NCBI GenBank assembly: GCA_031365725.1
Contig: JANLYQ010000006.1
Location: 22,389-86,388, forward strand
Source of the DNA: JANLYQ01 sp031365725
GTDB lineage: Bacteria; Actinomycetota; Actinomycetes; JACCUZ01
DNA: 64,000 nt
Reading direction: 5' to 3'
Below, one piece after another: positions 1 through 8,384 of the stretch. The first letter of the stretch is position 1, and the number at the start of each line of letters is the position of its first letter. The translations under genes and the position numbers were made by a program. The notes beneath the pieces were generated by a model. It saw only the letters and a program-made list of their open reading frames with translations. It was not told the origin of the DNA and made no database searches.

Positions 1-2
1 TT

Positions 3-188
3 ACCATCGTCGGCGACGTCGGTGCGGTCAAGGCCGCAACCGAGGCCGGAGCAGAGACCGCGGGCCAGGTGGGTGAGCTGGTGTCGGTGCATGTCATCCC
101 GCGCCCGCACGGCGAGATCGCACGGCACTTTCCGACGGCCGACACCGCCAGCAGCGGCAGCAGCGGCAGCAGCGGCATCGCAGGGTGA
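3..188 (+). CDS. BMC-H microcompartment shell protein, C-terminal part (5' truncated by window)
   Basis: Reading from base 3 gives a C-terminal piece of a BMC-domain (PF00936) shell protein: TIVGDVGAVKAATEAG, then a segment ending VSVHVIPRPH, which is the usual final strand and helix of PduA/EutM-type hexamer subunits. Such proteins tile the facets of bacterial microcompartments and form metabolite pores. A short Ser/Gly tail follows the domain, encoded by a 9-base repeat of about three copies. The start lies outside the window. The stop overlaps the next gene by GTGA, so it is the upstream member of the same operon. The family is clear; whether this is a minor or major shell protein cannot be judged from the fragment. 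Confidence 0.85.
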   Translation, partial: TIVGDVGAVKAATEAGAETAGQVGELVSVHVIPRPHGEIARHFPTADTASSGSSGSSGIAG

Positions 189-841
189 GCCGTCCTGAGC
201 TCCGGGTCTATCTCCTGGTCGAGGACCTGCAGCCCCAGTTCGCGGCCTACCTCGCGACGCCGACGCGGGCCCGCGGCTATCCGCCGTTCGAAGGTCAGCA
301 CTCGCTGATCGTCGAGGTGGCGCCCGGGCTGGCGATCGAGCGGGTCACCGACCTCGCCCTGCGCGCGGCACCTGCGGTCGAGCCGGGCATCCTGTTCGTG
401 GAGCGGCAGTTCGGGGTGCTGGAGGTGCACGGCTCCGACCTCGAGCAGGTTCGCCGAGCGGGCGCAGCGATCCTCGACGGCCTGGGCGCCTCGGCGCAGG
501 ACCAGCTGCGCCCGGAAGTGCTCTACAGCGACGTCATCGAGGACGTCACCGATCAGCACGCCGTCATCCTCAACCGCAACCGGCAGGCCTCGATGCTGCT
601 GCCGGGACAGACGCTGCTGGTGGTCGAGATGACTCCGGCGCTGTTCGCGACCGTCGCAGCCAACGCCGCCGAGCGGGTCGCCCCGGGCATCACCCTGGTG
701 GACGTCTCGATGATCGGCGCGGCTGGACGCATCTACCTGTCCGGCTCGACCGCCGACGTGCTGCGCGCGCGCGACGAGATCCTGCGGGTGCTCGGCGAGG
801 TGCAGGGACGTGCGCAGACGCCGGTAGGAGTGCCCCGATGA
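185..841 (+). CDS. Tandem-domain BMC-T microcompartment shell protein
   Basis: A 218-residue protein that reads as two consecutive BMC-like halves (about residues 20-100 and 115-208). Each half has the GI(L/T)xVxxxxxxGxxxVxGS-type ending (GILFVERQFGVLEVHGSD; GITLVDVSMIGAAGRIYLSG). Tandem BMC-T proteins form trimers that look like hexamers and often carry larger, gated pores. It starts with GTG inside the stop of the preceding BMC-H gene and its stop overlaps the start of the kinase gene (ATGA), so the genes are probably translationally coupled. Shell genes next to an APH kinase and an SDR match the layout known for RMM-type loci. Pore type (single or double stacked) cannot be decided by eye. 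Confidence 0.85.
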   Translation: MSRPELRVYLLVEDLQPQFAAYLATPTRARGYPPFEGQHSLIVEVAPGLAIERVTDLALRAAPAVEPGILFVERQFGVLEVHGSDLEQVRRAGAAILDGLGASAQDQLRPEVLYSDVIEDVTDQHAVILNRNRQASMLLPGQTLLVVEMTPALFATVAANAAERVAPGITLVDVSMIGAAGRIYLSGSTADVLRARDEILRVLGEVQGRAQTPVGVPR

Positions 842-1902
842 GCAGCGCCGGGCACGACCTGTCCGCTGCCGACGTGGCAGGCGTCCTCGAGCCGGTCGCG
901 CGCGAGGCCCTGTCGGCGTACGACGTGTCGCCCGAGTCGACCCTGACGCTGCTCAACGTCAGCGAGAACGCGACCTACGCCGTCGACGACCCCGACTCGG
1001 GTGTCCGCAGCGTGCTGCGGGTGCACCGGTTGGGCTATCACCGAGCCGACGCGATCGAGTCCGAGCTGGCGTGGCTGGATGCGTTGCGCGAGGACGCGGG
1101 CGTGCGAACCCCGCACGTGCTGCCCACCACCGACGGCCGCCGGCTGCTCACCCGGTCACCGGCGCTCGCCGGTGGCGAGCCACGGCACATCGTGCACTTC
1201 GAATGGCTGCCCGGGGTCGAGCCGACGCCCGACGACAGCGGGCTGATCGAGTCGTTCACCGACCTCGGTGCGCTGACGGCGCGAATGCACGAGCACGTGG
1301 TGACCTGGAAGAGACCGTCGTGGTTCCGGCGGTTCTCCTGGGACGCCGCCGGTGCCTTTGGCCCGGGTCAGGACGGAACGGCTCGGACCATCGAGGACAC
1401 GCCGCCTCGCTGGGGGCGCTGGCAGGACGGTGCGGCGATCGGCCCGGCCGAGCTCGAGGTCCTGGGACGTCTCGATGCCACCCTGCGGGCGCGGCTCGCC
1501 GCCTTCGGGTCGGGCCGTGATCGCTTCGGGCTCGTGCACGCCGACCTGCGGCTGGCCAACCTGCTGGTCGACGGTGAGCAGGCCGGTGACGTGTCGGTCA
1601 TCGACTTCGACGACTGCGGCTGGAGCTGGTTCCTCTACGACTTCGGGTCGGCGGTGAGCTTCTTCGAGCACGACCCCCGCCTCCCCGAGATCATCGACGC
1701 ATGGGTTCAGGGCTATCGGACCGTCCGACCGCTGTCGGCGCACGAGGAGGCCGAGATCCCGACCTTCGTCATGATGCGGCGACTGCTGCTCGTGGCCTGG
1801 ATCGGCTCGCATGCCGGGACCGACCTGGCCAGGTCGATGGGCGAGGACTACACAGCCGGCAGCTGTGAGCTCGCCGAGGCCTACCTGTCCCGCTTCGGCT
1901 GA
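838..1902 (+). CDS. APH-family phosphotransferase (aminoglycoside phosphotransferase/homoserine kinase fold)
   Basis: A 354-residue kinase of the APH superfamily (PF01636). The catalytic loop HADLRLANLL is near residue 234 (HxDxxxxN pattern) and the metal-binding DFDD near residue 256. A hydrophobic C-terminal helical region follows. The family phosphorylates small alcohols and amines such as choline, ethanolamine, homoserine and aminoglycosides. Its ATG lies in the stop of the BMC-T gene and an SDR gene follows after 54 bases. In RMM microcompartment loci the kinase and SDR are linked to amino-alcohol catabolism, so an amino alcohol is the best substrate guess here rather than an antibiotic. 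That substrate assignment is inference. Confidence 0.8.
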   Translation: MSSAGHDLSAADVAGVLEPVAREALSAYDVSPESTLTLLNVSENATYAVDDPDSGVRSVLRVHRLGYHRADAIESELAWLDALREDAGVRTPHVLPTTDGRRLLTRSPALAGGEPRHIVHFEWLPGVEPTPDDSGLIESFTDLGALTARMHEHVVTWKRPSWFRRFSWDAAGAFGPGQDGTARTIEDTPPRWGRWQDGAAIGPAELEVLGRLDATLRARLAAFGSGRDRFGLVHADLRLANLLVDGEQAGDVSVIDFDDCGWSWFLYDFGSAVSFFEHDPRLPEIIDAWVQGYRTVRPLSAHEEAEIPTFVMMRRLLLVAWIGSHAGTDLARSMGEDYTAGSCELAEAYLSRFG

Positions 1903-1956
1903 CGGCCACCTCGGCCCCCGGCAATCCCGCGCACGACTACGTACACAGGAGATCTG

Positions 1957-2739
1957 ATGGTCAGCTCGATGGAAGGCCGCTCGGTCATCGTGACGGGCGG
2001 CAGCAAGGGGATCGGCAAAGGCATCGCGCGGGTCTTCGCCCGGGCCGGTGCCGACGTCCTGATCGCCGCCCGTGACCAGGCGACTCTCGAGGCAACGGCC
2101 GCCGACCTCGAGTCCGAGGGCAGTGGACGAGTGGCGACCGTCGTCGGTGACGTGTCGCGGGTGGCCGACTGCCAGGCCATCGTCGCCGCCGCCATCGATG
2201 CGTTCGGCCGCCTCGATGTCGTGTGCGCCAACGCAGGCATCTTCCCCGAGAAATCGTTGGCGGAGATGACCGAAGCCGACCTGGACGTCGTGTTCGACTG
2301 CAACGTCAAGGGCACGATGTTCCTCGTCCAGGCGGCCTTGCCGGCGTTGACCGCAAGCGGCCGCGGCCGCGTCGTCCTCACGTCCTCGATCACCGGACCG
2401 ATCACAGGTTTCCCCGGCTGGTCGCACTACGGCGCCAGCAAGGCCGCGCAGCTCGGCTTCATGCGCACGGCAGCCATCGAGCTGGCGCCACGCCGCATCA
2501 CGGTCAACGCGGTGCTGCCCGGCAACATCGCGACCGAAGGCCTGGCCGACATGGGCGAGGACTATCGGCGCGGCATGGAAGCGGCGATCCCGCAGCGACG
2601 CCTCGGCGAAATCGAGGACATCGGGCACGCCGCCCTGTTCTTTGCCAGCGACGAGGCGGGCTACATCACGGGGCAGAGCCTGGTGGTCGACGGCGGCCAG
2701 GTGCTGCCCGAGTCGGCTGCGGCCCTGGAGGGGATCTGA
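1957..2739 (+). CDS. Short-chain dehydrogenase/reductase, candidate amino-alcohol dehydrogenase of the BMC locus
   Basis: A 260-residue classical SDR. The NAD(P)-binding motif TGGSKGIG is at residues 13-20, the structural motif CANAG near residue 90, the active-site Ser in LTSSITG, and YGASK near residue 158. The start is set by AGGAG at 1947-1951, six bases before the ATG. In RMM loci the SDR acts as an NAD-dependent 1-amino-2-propanol dehydrogenase making aminoacetone. This gene occupies the same context (shell protein, APH kinase, SDR), so a similar reaction is likely but not proven. Ketoacyl reductase-like SDRs share all these motifs. Its stop overlaps the following regulator. Confidence 0.82.
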   Translation: MVSSMEGRSVIVTGGSKGIGKGIARVFARAGADVLIAARDQATLEATAADLESEGSGRVATVVGDVSRVADCQAIVAAAIDAFGRLDVVCANAGIFPEKSLAEMTEADLDVVFDCNVKGTMFLVQAALPALTASGRGRVVLTSSITGPITGFPGWSHYGASKAAQLGFMRTAAIELAPRRITVNAVLPGNIATEGLADMGEDYRRGMEAAIPQRRLGEIEDIGHAALFFASDEAGYITGQSLVVDGGQVLPESAAALEGI

Positions 2740-3530
2740 CCGCGGGCGCGGGCGAGCGCGGGCCAGCGGCCGAGGCCGCGCGCCTCCGGCTGCTCGAGGA
2801 GATCAGCCGCGGACGCCTGCGTCCAGGTGAGCGGCTCGGTGCCGAGCGGGAGCTGGCCGAGGACCTGGGTGTCAGTCGCTCGACCGTCCGGCAAGCGCTG
2901 GCCGCGCTGGAGGAGGCCGGTGTCGTGCGTCGGGTGCCGGGCCGTGGCGGCGGCACCTTCGTCAAGCAGCAGAAGGTCGAACGGGACCTATCGCGTGTCG
3001 TCGGAGTGCCCGCGCTGTTGCGCCGCCAGGGCATGACGGCCGGCTCGCGAGTGGTGAGCACTGCGATGCTGCCGGCCGACGAGCAGACCCGTACTGCGCT
3101 GGGCCTCGACGGTGACGCCTATGTCGCCGACGTGGTCCGGCTCCGGCTGGCCGATGGCATACCGATCTCCCTGGAGCACATCCGGCTGCCGGCCGATCGC
3201 TTTGCCGGGCTGCTCGACCTTCCGCTGGGTGGGTCGCTGTACGACCTGCTCGAGAGCGAGTACGACGTCCGCCCGGGCGAGGCGGTCGAGCACATCGAGG
3301 TGGTCGAGGCCGGTGAGCACGAGGCGTCGATCCTCGGCGTGGAGGTAGGTGCTGCGCTGCTCTCCATCACCCGCACCGCGCACGACCGGGACGGGCAGGT
3401 CTTCGAGTTCTCCCACGACCTCTTCCGTGCCGACCGTACGACGATCACCGTGCGCACTCCCGCGTCGGCGCCGGGGGACGACGGACCGCGCGAGTCCCGC
3501 GTCGTCGCTCTGGCGCCGCGCTCGCCGTGA
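2736..3530 (+). CDS. GntR-family (HutC/UTRA subfamily) transcriptional regulator, apparent CTG start
   Basis: A 264-residue regulator. The N-terminal winged helix (about residues 18-75) includes GRLRPGERLGAERELAEDLGVSRSTVRQAL, shown here only as a motif region, and the C-terminal UTRA ligand domain spans about 90-240. No in-frame ATG, GTG or TTG lies between the SDR gene body and the HTH. The only position that keeps the whole wHTH is CTG at 2736, which overlaps the SDR stop as CTGA, the same arrangement as the ATGA/GTGA couplings upstream. It closes the + operon and faces the dehydratase operon across 22 bases. It probably senses a pathway intermediate and represses the locus; that is inference from its position. 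Confidence 0.75.
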   Translation: MTAGAGERGPAAEAARLRLLEEISRGRLRPGERLGAERELAEDLGVSRSTVRQALAALEEAGVVRRVPGRGGGTFVKQQKVERDLSRVVGVPALLRRQGMTAGSRVVSTAMLPADEQTRTALGLDGDAYVADVVRLRLADGIPISLEHIRLPADRFAGLLDLPLGGSLYDLLESEYDVRPGEAVEHIEVVEAGEHEASILGVEVGAALLSITRTAHDRDGQVFEFSHDLFRADRTTITVRTPASAPGDDGPRESRVVALAPRSP

Positions 3531-3552
3531 ACGTCGGCGACTGCAGGGCAGG

Positions 3553-5271
3553 TCAGTCCGCCAGCAGCAGACCGTAGGCCACCGCGAACCGGTGACCGAG
3601 CGAACCGGCCACATCTCCCCGGCCGACCGGCGTACCGGAGGGAAGGGCGGCAGTGACCACCCGCAGCATTTCGTCATCTCCTGCGGGGCCGCCGACGACG
3701 ATCACCGGTCGCCTGTGGTCGGCCGGCGGACCGTCGGACGTCAACGTTCGCAGCACCCGCGCGACGTTGCCGCCGACGAGGTCGACCTTGAGTCGCAGTC
3801 GCAGCGCGCGCCACTCACCCGGAGCCATCGAGCGATGGAACGGCAGCAGCCCGGCCGGCCCAGACACCACCAGCGACCCGACCAGCTCACCGCCGACCGG
3901 CCGGTCGAGGAACGTCCGGCTGCCGTCCTCGGCGAGCAGCACCTGCGGTGCCTCCACCCGGTGCGCCGGCCCACGCTTGACCCACTCGGCCGCCGCCGCC
4001 GAGATCCCGGCCAGCGCGGCGACGGACACCGTCAGCTGTTCGCCGGCGCCCGCTGCGACCACAGTGCCGCCAGGTCCGGTCGCGTCCACCGTGCCCCCGC
4101 CGAGGTCGACCACCAGTGCGCCGGGCCCAGCCCCGGGAGTGCTGCGCCCCCCGGCGTACGACGCGGCGGCCTCGCTGCTCAGCGTGCGCACGGGAACCCC
4201 GAGCCGCATCGACAACCCGTCGGCAGGATCGACGACGGCGCGGTCGACGCGCAGCGCAGCCAGGCTCACGGGCCGAGCCGACACACCCGGGCGCCGGGCG
4301 AGCACCGCGTCGCTCACCGCCGCAAGGTCGAGGATCCACAAGTCGTCCACGTGGTACGCCGTCAGGTCCGGCGGCAGTCCGTAGGCGCAGGCAGCACCGA
4401 CGGCGCCGTCGCGGACCATCGGGTGGCCCCGCAGGAACGGCACCTGCGCGCCGCCCCGCAGCCGGATCCACCCGGCGAGCACCGGCTCGACCGCACGGGA
4501 GACGTCATCGTCCTGGCCGGCCGCGACGATGCCGGTGCGACTGTCGCGAAGCAGGTCGGTCGCGGCCACGACGTGGCTGGCTTCGTCGGGGGTGGTGCGG
4601 AGCTCGGCGCCCAGCCGCACCGGATCTCCGAGCAGGTGCAACGGCCGCGCGCTGTCGCCGACTTCCACCGCCACGATCCGCGCCCGCGTCAGCCGCTCGA
4701 TATCAGCGGCGGACACCTCATCGACCACGGGAACCGTCGACCCGCCGAGCCGGTGCGAGACCAGCACCGCCTCGTCGTCGCCCAGGACCACGGCCACGCA
4801 GCGCCCTGCGGAGACCAGCGGCAGCAGACCCGCCACAGCCGCGCGGTGGCCGGTGCCGGCGGGCACCAGCACGACGAGAGGGCCGTCGGGCAACGTGGCT
4901 CGCGTCGTGGTGAGCAACACCGGCGTCCCGATCCCTGCGCCGCTGCCGCCGGGGGTGGCCCCGGGTGCCACCACGACAAGGCACCCGGTCGAGGGCAGGT
5001 CCTCGGGGACGCCGGCAGTGCTCGTCGTCACCGGCCGTAGGGGAGCAGCCGCCGCCTCGGACACCTCGGTACCGACTCTCCGTTCGAGTCGTCGGACCAG
5101 AGCGGCTGCACCGTCCAGCGACGCGGCGGATCCCTTGACGCCTCTGGTGGGCACCTGGCCAGCGGCCACCACCTCGACACCGGACCCGTGCGTGCGGTGT
5201 CGGCCGAGCACCACCTCGGTGGTGGAGTTGCCGACGTCGATACCGGCCGTCAGCGGGGCGCCGACCGTCAC
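3553..5271 (-). CDS. Diol/glycerol dehydratase reactivase large subunit (DdrA/PduG family)
   Basis: A 572-residue ASKHA-fold ATPase. The phosphate-1 motif AGIDVGNSTTEVVL is at residues 9-22 and DLGGGTVDATGPGGT near residue 395. It resembles DdrA/PduG, which exchanges damaged cobalamin for intact coenzyme in inactivated diol dehydratase. It is somewhat shorter than enterobacterial PduG (about 610). It is last in a four-gene operon and its GTG overlaps the stop of the small subunit (GTGA). No small reactivase subunit (DdrB/PduH) is seen in this window; it may lie elsewhere or be dispensable. Confidence 0.85.
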   Translation of the reverse strand: MTVGAPLTAGIDVGNSTTEVVLGRHRTHGSGVEVVAAGQVPTRGVKGSAASLDGAAALVRRLERRVGTEVSEAAAAPLRPVTTSTAGVPEDLPSTGCLVVVAPGATPGGSGAGIGTPVLLTTTRATLPDGPLVVLVPAGTGHRAAVAGLLPLVSAGRCVAVVLGDDEAVLVSHRLGGSTVPVVDEVSAADIERLTRARIVAVEVGDSARPLHLLGDPVRLGAELRTTPDEASHVVAATDLLRDSRTGIVAAGQDDDVSRAVEPVLAGWIRLRGGAQVPFLRGHPMVRDGAVGAACAYGLPPDLTAYHVDDLWILDLAAVSDAVLARRPGVSARPVSLAALRVDRAVVDPADGLSMRLGVPVRTLSSEAAASYAGGRSTPGAGPGALVVDLGGGTVDATGPGGTVVAAGAGEQLTVSVAALAGISAAAAEWVKRGPAHRVEAPQVLLAEDGSRTFLDRPVGGELVGSLVVSGPAGLLPFHRSMAPGEWRALRLRLKVDLVGGNVARVLRTLTSDGPPADHRRPVIVVGGPAGDDEMLRVVTAALPSGTPVGRGDVAGSLGHRFAVAYGLLLAD

Positions 5272-5651
5272 CGCAGCAGACCGCGCCGCGCATGGACCTC
5301 GGCAGCCTCACGCACGAGGACCGCACACAGCGGAGCGGGCACGCCGTCCAGCCGGGCCGCCACGTCCGCGAGGTCCTGGGCAGTGGAGCGACCCGGGCGC
5401 AGCGACTCGTACAGCGCCAGCACCTCGGCCTCGTCGAGCAGCGCGAGCTCGCCGGCCCGGCGCAGGTTGGCAGCCAGCTGCGGGTTGTGGTGCGCCTCTG
5501 CCACCTGCGCTTGGTGCTCGAGGGTGTCCGGGTGGATGCGTACGTCGTCGGGGCTGATCTCGTCCCGAGCCAGCTGGTCGACCGTGAGCTCGGTGGCGTC
5601 GCGGCCGGAGAACGCGCGCATGCCGACTGAGGGCGTGCCGTCGGCCTTCAC
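5268..5651 (-). CDS. Diol/glycerol dehydratase small (gamma) subunit, PduE/DhaE-like
   Basis: A 127-residue protein. The segment ELTVDQLARDEISPDDVRIH is followed by HHNPQLAANLRRAGELALLDEAEVLALYESLRPGRS in the same region, the signature of dehydratase gamma subunits (R-A-x-EL-x-x-(I/L)-x-D-x-x-(I/V)-L-x-x-Y-x-x-LRP). The start GTG at 5651 overlaps the stop of the large/medium gene as GTGA. Together with the fused alpha-beta chain it should complete a B12-dependent diol or glycerol dehydratase. The length is shorter than Klebsiella PduE (about 170) because the N-terminal extension is missing; in PDU systems that extension helps encapsulation, so cargo targeting may differ here. Confidence 0.85.
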   Translation of the reverse strand: MKADGTPSVGMRAFSGRDATELTVDQLARDEISPDDVRIHPDTLEHQAQVAEAHHNPQLAANLRRAGELALLDEAEVLALYESLRPGRSTAQDLADVAARLDGVPAPLCAVLVREAAEVHARRGLLR

Positions 5652-7909
5652 AGTGTCACCGCGATGTCTTCGGGACCGATGGCCTGGTCGACGCAGTCGC
5701 GTTCGAGCGCCACCAGCGCGATGACGCTGGTGTGATAGCGCGCCTCTATCGCCTCGTCGGTGTAGGGGTTGCGGGCCGGGACCGGGGTCGCGCCTTTGGC
5801 ATGCCGCGCGGCGTTGGCTCCGAGCAGGCGATAGAGGTCGGAGGTGATGACCGGCGCCATGCTGTAGAGCTCGAGGTTGGCCAGCGGCGGCAGGTCGCGT
5901 CGGTGGATGAGCGCGGTTCCCTTGCCCTGCAACCCGATCCCGATGCCGGAGCCGGCCATCCGCGCGGCCGTCAGCCCGATCATGCCGAGGTCGATGGTGC
6001 TGTTGATGCGCACGACCCGGGCGAGGCAGCCCTCCTCCTCGAGCCCGGCGAGCAGCTCGTGCAGGACGTCGACGACCAGCAGGCCGGACAACGTGCGCCA
6101 CACCGCGCGACCGACGCCTGGGGACAGGCCGATGACGACCTCGCGCGGGTCGGAGCCGGCGACCGCCGGGCCGAGCACCCGCAGGTCGCTGCTGCCCCAC
6201 GCTGCCTGGTCGGCCCTGAGGTCCTCGACACCCCGAGCCTGCCGGATGCCATCGATCTCGGCCTGCCGCGCCGGGCTCGGCTCGTAGCCGGTGCCCGGGC
6301 CGGCGTAGTCGTTGGGATCGGTGACCAGTGACAGCACCTGCATCTGCTCGTCGAAGATGGCGGCGGTCTGCAGGTGGTCGCCGTGCACCCGGGCCGCCAG
6401 CATGTCGAGCAGCCGCTCGGCCTCCACGTCGTAGCCGCACTCGAGCAACGCCCGCGCCACCTCGACGGACCCGAGCCCGGTGCTGCGCACCACCTGCGCG
6501 GCGGACAGCACCACCAGCGGGTCCGGGTCGCCCAAGTCCTTGGACCCGACCGCGTCGACCGCGAGCTCGACCTGCTCGTCGGTGAAGTCCGCGAGCCCGA
6601 GCCAGCGGTAGACGTCGCGACATGCCTCGGCCGCGCGCCGCCGCAGCCGGCCGACCTCCGCGGGCGGCGCCGTACGCAGTCCGCCGTCGACACCCCAGTC
6701 GCGCTGCATGGCCAGCCAGTCGTCGATGTCCTCGGCGTTCCACTGCGACGGGCCGAACATGTTGTCGTAGCGCTGGATCGAGCCGAAGCCGCTGCACACG
6801 TAGTCGCTGCCGGCCAGCAGGATCGGGAGTGTCCGTGAAGTCCTGCGCACGTCCGACTCCGACATCAGCGCGTCGTTTCCGGTGCACGCCTCGAGGTTGC
6901 GTGCCATGACCATGAGATTCTCGGCCATCATCTCGCGCACCCCGCGCGGCACGGAACCGGCGACGCTGGCCCCGTCGATGCCGCCGTTCTGCACGCCCTG
7001 CACGCCCATCGCCCGGGCCAGTGACACACATCGCGACTCGAGGTAGAGCATCGAGCAACCCTCGGCGCCGCCCATCAGCACCTCGGCGCCCGCACCAGAG
7101 GACACCCGCATCTTCACGCCTCGGCTGGCGTAGGCCGCGGCGAGGATCGCCTTGCTGTACGGCGTGTCGTCGCCGTCGACGAAGACCGACTCGGTGCCGT
7201 AGAGGCTGACCGTCTCGGCGTAGGACACGAGCCCGCGCATGCCCATCTCGAGCTCCATCGCCTCCTCGACCGAGCACTGCACGAGCACCCCGGCAGCGCC
7301 GACGACGGATCCGATGGTGACCGCAACCGCGTTGGACGGGGCGTCGGCCAGCACCGGCACCGTTGTCTCCAGCTCACGGAAGCCGTACGCCGCAGCAGTG
7401 GCTGCGTCGGCGGCGAGCAGCAGCGGATCGTCGAGCCGGTTGGTCACGTGCGCCTGGTTGCTCGGGGTCCTCCTGGCCCGCATCTTGGTCATCGCGATGC
7501 CCAGCTCGACCGGGCGCAGCATCGCGACGACCTGGGCGAGCTTGGCCGGTGTCGCGCCGGCCACGAGCCGCACGATCTCCGCGCGCGACACCGAAGGATC
7601 GACGAACATCCGAGCGAGCGCGACGTCCGGCAGCGCCATGACCTCGTCGGCCACGGTGAGATCCAGCCCGTGGGTGGCGACCATCGCGTCGAGGGAGTCG
7701 AAGTCGGCAGCCGCGCGTCCATCCATCTCGGTGACCGCACCGTCGAGGACCACCAGCGACGGCACGGGGTCTGCGGGGCTGTGCAGCGCGATGAGCCCCA
7801 GCGAGGCGTCCTCGTGCGCGAAGCCGTCGAGGTTGACCCGCTGCCCGTCCATGAAGCGAATGCGGCCGACCCGTGCGTCCCGGGGCGACGTGGTCTCCTC
7901 CGCGGTCAC
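5648..7909 (-). CDS. Fused large + medium subunit of coenzyme-B12 diol/glycerol dehydratase
   Basis: A 753-residue fusion. Residues about 1-555 match the large subunit (PduC/DhaB1): MRARRTPSNQAHVTN holds the Gln/His pair that binds substrate and K+, ETTVPVLADAPSNA holds the conserved Glu, and CSVEEAMELEMGMRG, SLYGTESVF and the YDNMFGPS region follow in family order. A linker of about 30 residues leads to a medium subunit (about 590-753) with VVIGLSPGVG, GLEEEGCLARVVRI and GSGIGIGLQGKGT. The enzyme dehydrates 1,2-propanediol or glycerol to the aldehyde. The start GTG at 7909 overlaps the GlcG-like gene stop. Fused alpha-beta chains occur in actinobacteria, whereas enterobacteria have separate genes. 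Confidence 0.93.
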   Translation of the reverse strand: MTAEETTSPRDARVGRIRFMDGQRVNLDGFAHEDASLGLIALHSPADPVPSLVVLDGAVTEMDGRAAADFDSLDAMVATHGLDLTVADEVMALPDVALARMFVDPSVSRAEIVRLVAGATPAKLAQVVAMLRPVELGIAMTKMRARRTPSNQAHVTNRLDDPLLLAADAATAAAYGFRELETTVPVLADAPSNAVAVTIGSVVGAAGVLVQCSVEEAMELEMGMRGLVSYAETVSLYGTESVFVDGDDTPYSKAILAAAYASRGVKMRVSSGAGAEVLMGGAEGCSMLYLESRCVSLARAMGVQGVQNGGIDGASVAGSVPRGVREMMAENLMVMARNLEACTGNDALMSESDVRRTSRTLPILLAGSDYVCSGFGSIQRYDNMFGPSQWNAEDIDDWLAMQRDWGVDGGLRTAPPAEVGRLRRRAAEACRDVYRWLGLADFTDEQVELAVDAVGSKDLGDPDPLVVLSAAQVVRSTGLGSVEVARALLECGYDVEAERLLDMLAARVHGDHLQTAAIFDEQMQVLSLVTDPNDYAGPGTGYEPSPARQAEIDGIRQARGVEDLRADQAAWGSSDLRVLGPAVAGSDPREVVIGLSPGVGRAVWRTLSGLLVVDVLHELLAGLEEEGCLARVVRINSTIDLGMIGLTAARMAGSGIGIGLQGKGTALIHRRDLPPLANLELYSMAPVITSDLYRLLGANAARHAKGATPVPARNPYTDEAIEARYHTSVIALVALERDCVDQAIGPEDIAVTL

Positions 7910-8337
7910 CGGGTCGCCTCGAAGACCGCATGACCGGCCTCGGCGCAGGCGACGTCCTGCTCGACGGTGCCGCCGCTGACGCCGATCCCTGCGACCACCG
8001 CGCCGTCGACCTCGGGGTCGCCCGCCCAGCAGGGCAGTCCGCCGCCGAACACGACATACCGGCCCGAGCCGTTGGCCGACAGCCCGGCGAGCGGGCCATC
8101 GGGGGCCGCCAAGGGTCCGAGCGACGCCGTCGTGCACCGGTGCGCCACCGCGGTGAACGCCTTGTCGACGGCCAACGTCGGACCGGCTATCTCGGCACGA
8201 TCCATCCGATGGAAGTGCACGAGGTGGCCGCCCGCATCGACGACGGCCACGGACACCACCGCTCCCAGCTGAGCCGCCCGGGACACTGCAGCAACGACCA
8301 TCTCAGCAGCAAGGCTCGACGTCAGCACGACGCCCAC
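7906..8337 (-). CDS. GlcG/HbpS/PduO-C-like small haem- or cobalamin-associated protein
   Basis: A 143-residue protein of the GlcG/HbpS family (PF03928): VVSVAVVDAGGHLVHFHRMD, a central AVDKAFTAVAH and the C-terminal GIGVSGGTVEQDVACAEAG. This domain also forms the C-terminal half of PduO and is common in diol dehydratase operons; some members bind haem. It is first in the operon and overlaps the dehydratase by GTGA. The start is GTG at 8337, with no strong ribosome site. A role in cofactor handling is plausible; the ligand is unknown. Confidence 0.8.
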   Translation of the reverse strand: MGVVLTSSLAAEMVVAAVSRAAQLGAVVSVAVVDAGGHLVHFHRMDRAEIAGPTLAVDKAFTAVAHRCTTASLGPLAAPDGPLAGLSANGSGRYVVFGGGLPCWAGDPEVDGAVVAGIGVSGGTVEQDVACAEAGHAVFEATR

Positions 8338-8384
8338 TCTGGCAGCCGCCGGACGGTGCCGTCGAGGACTACGACAAGGGGCGG

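Noticed and set aside
838..1902. Aminoglycoside resistance gene
   Set aside because: Although it is of the APH fold, it sits in a microcompartment operon with shell proteins and an SDR, where such kinases act on small amino alcohols.
3349..5040. A 563-codon open frame on + opposite the reactivase
   Set aside because: Antisense shadow of DdrA, which has ATPase motifs and overlaps neighbouring genes by GTGA.
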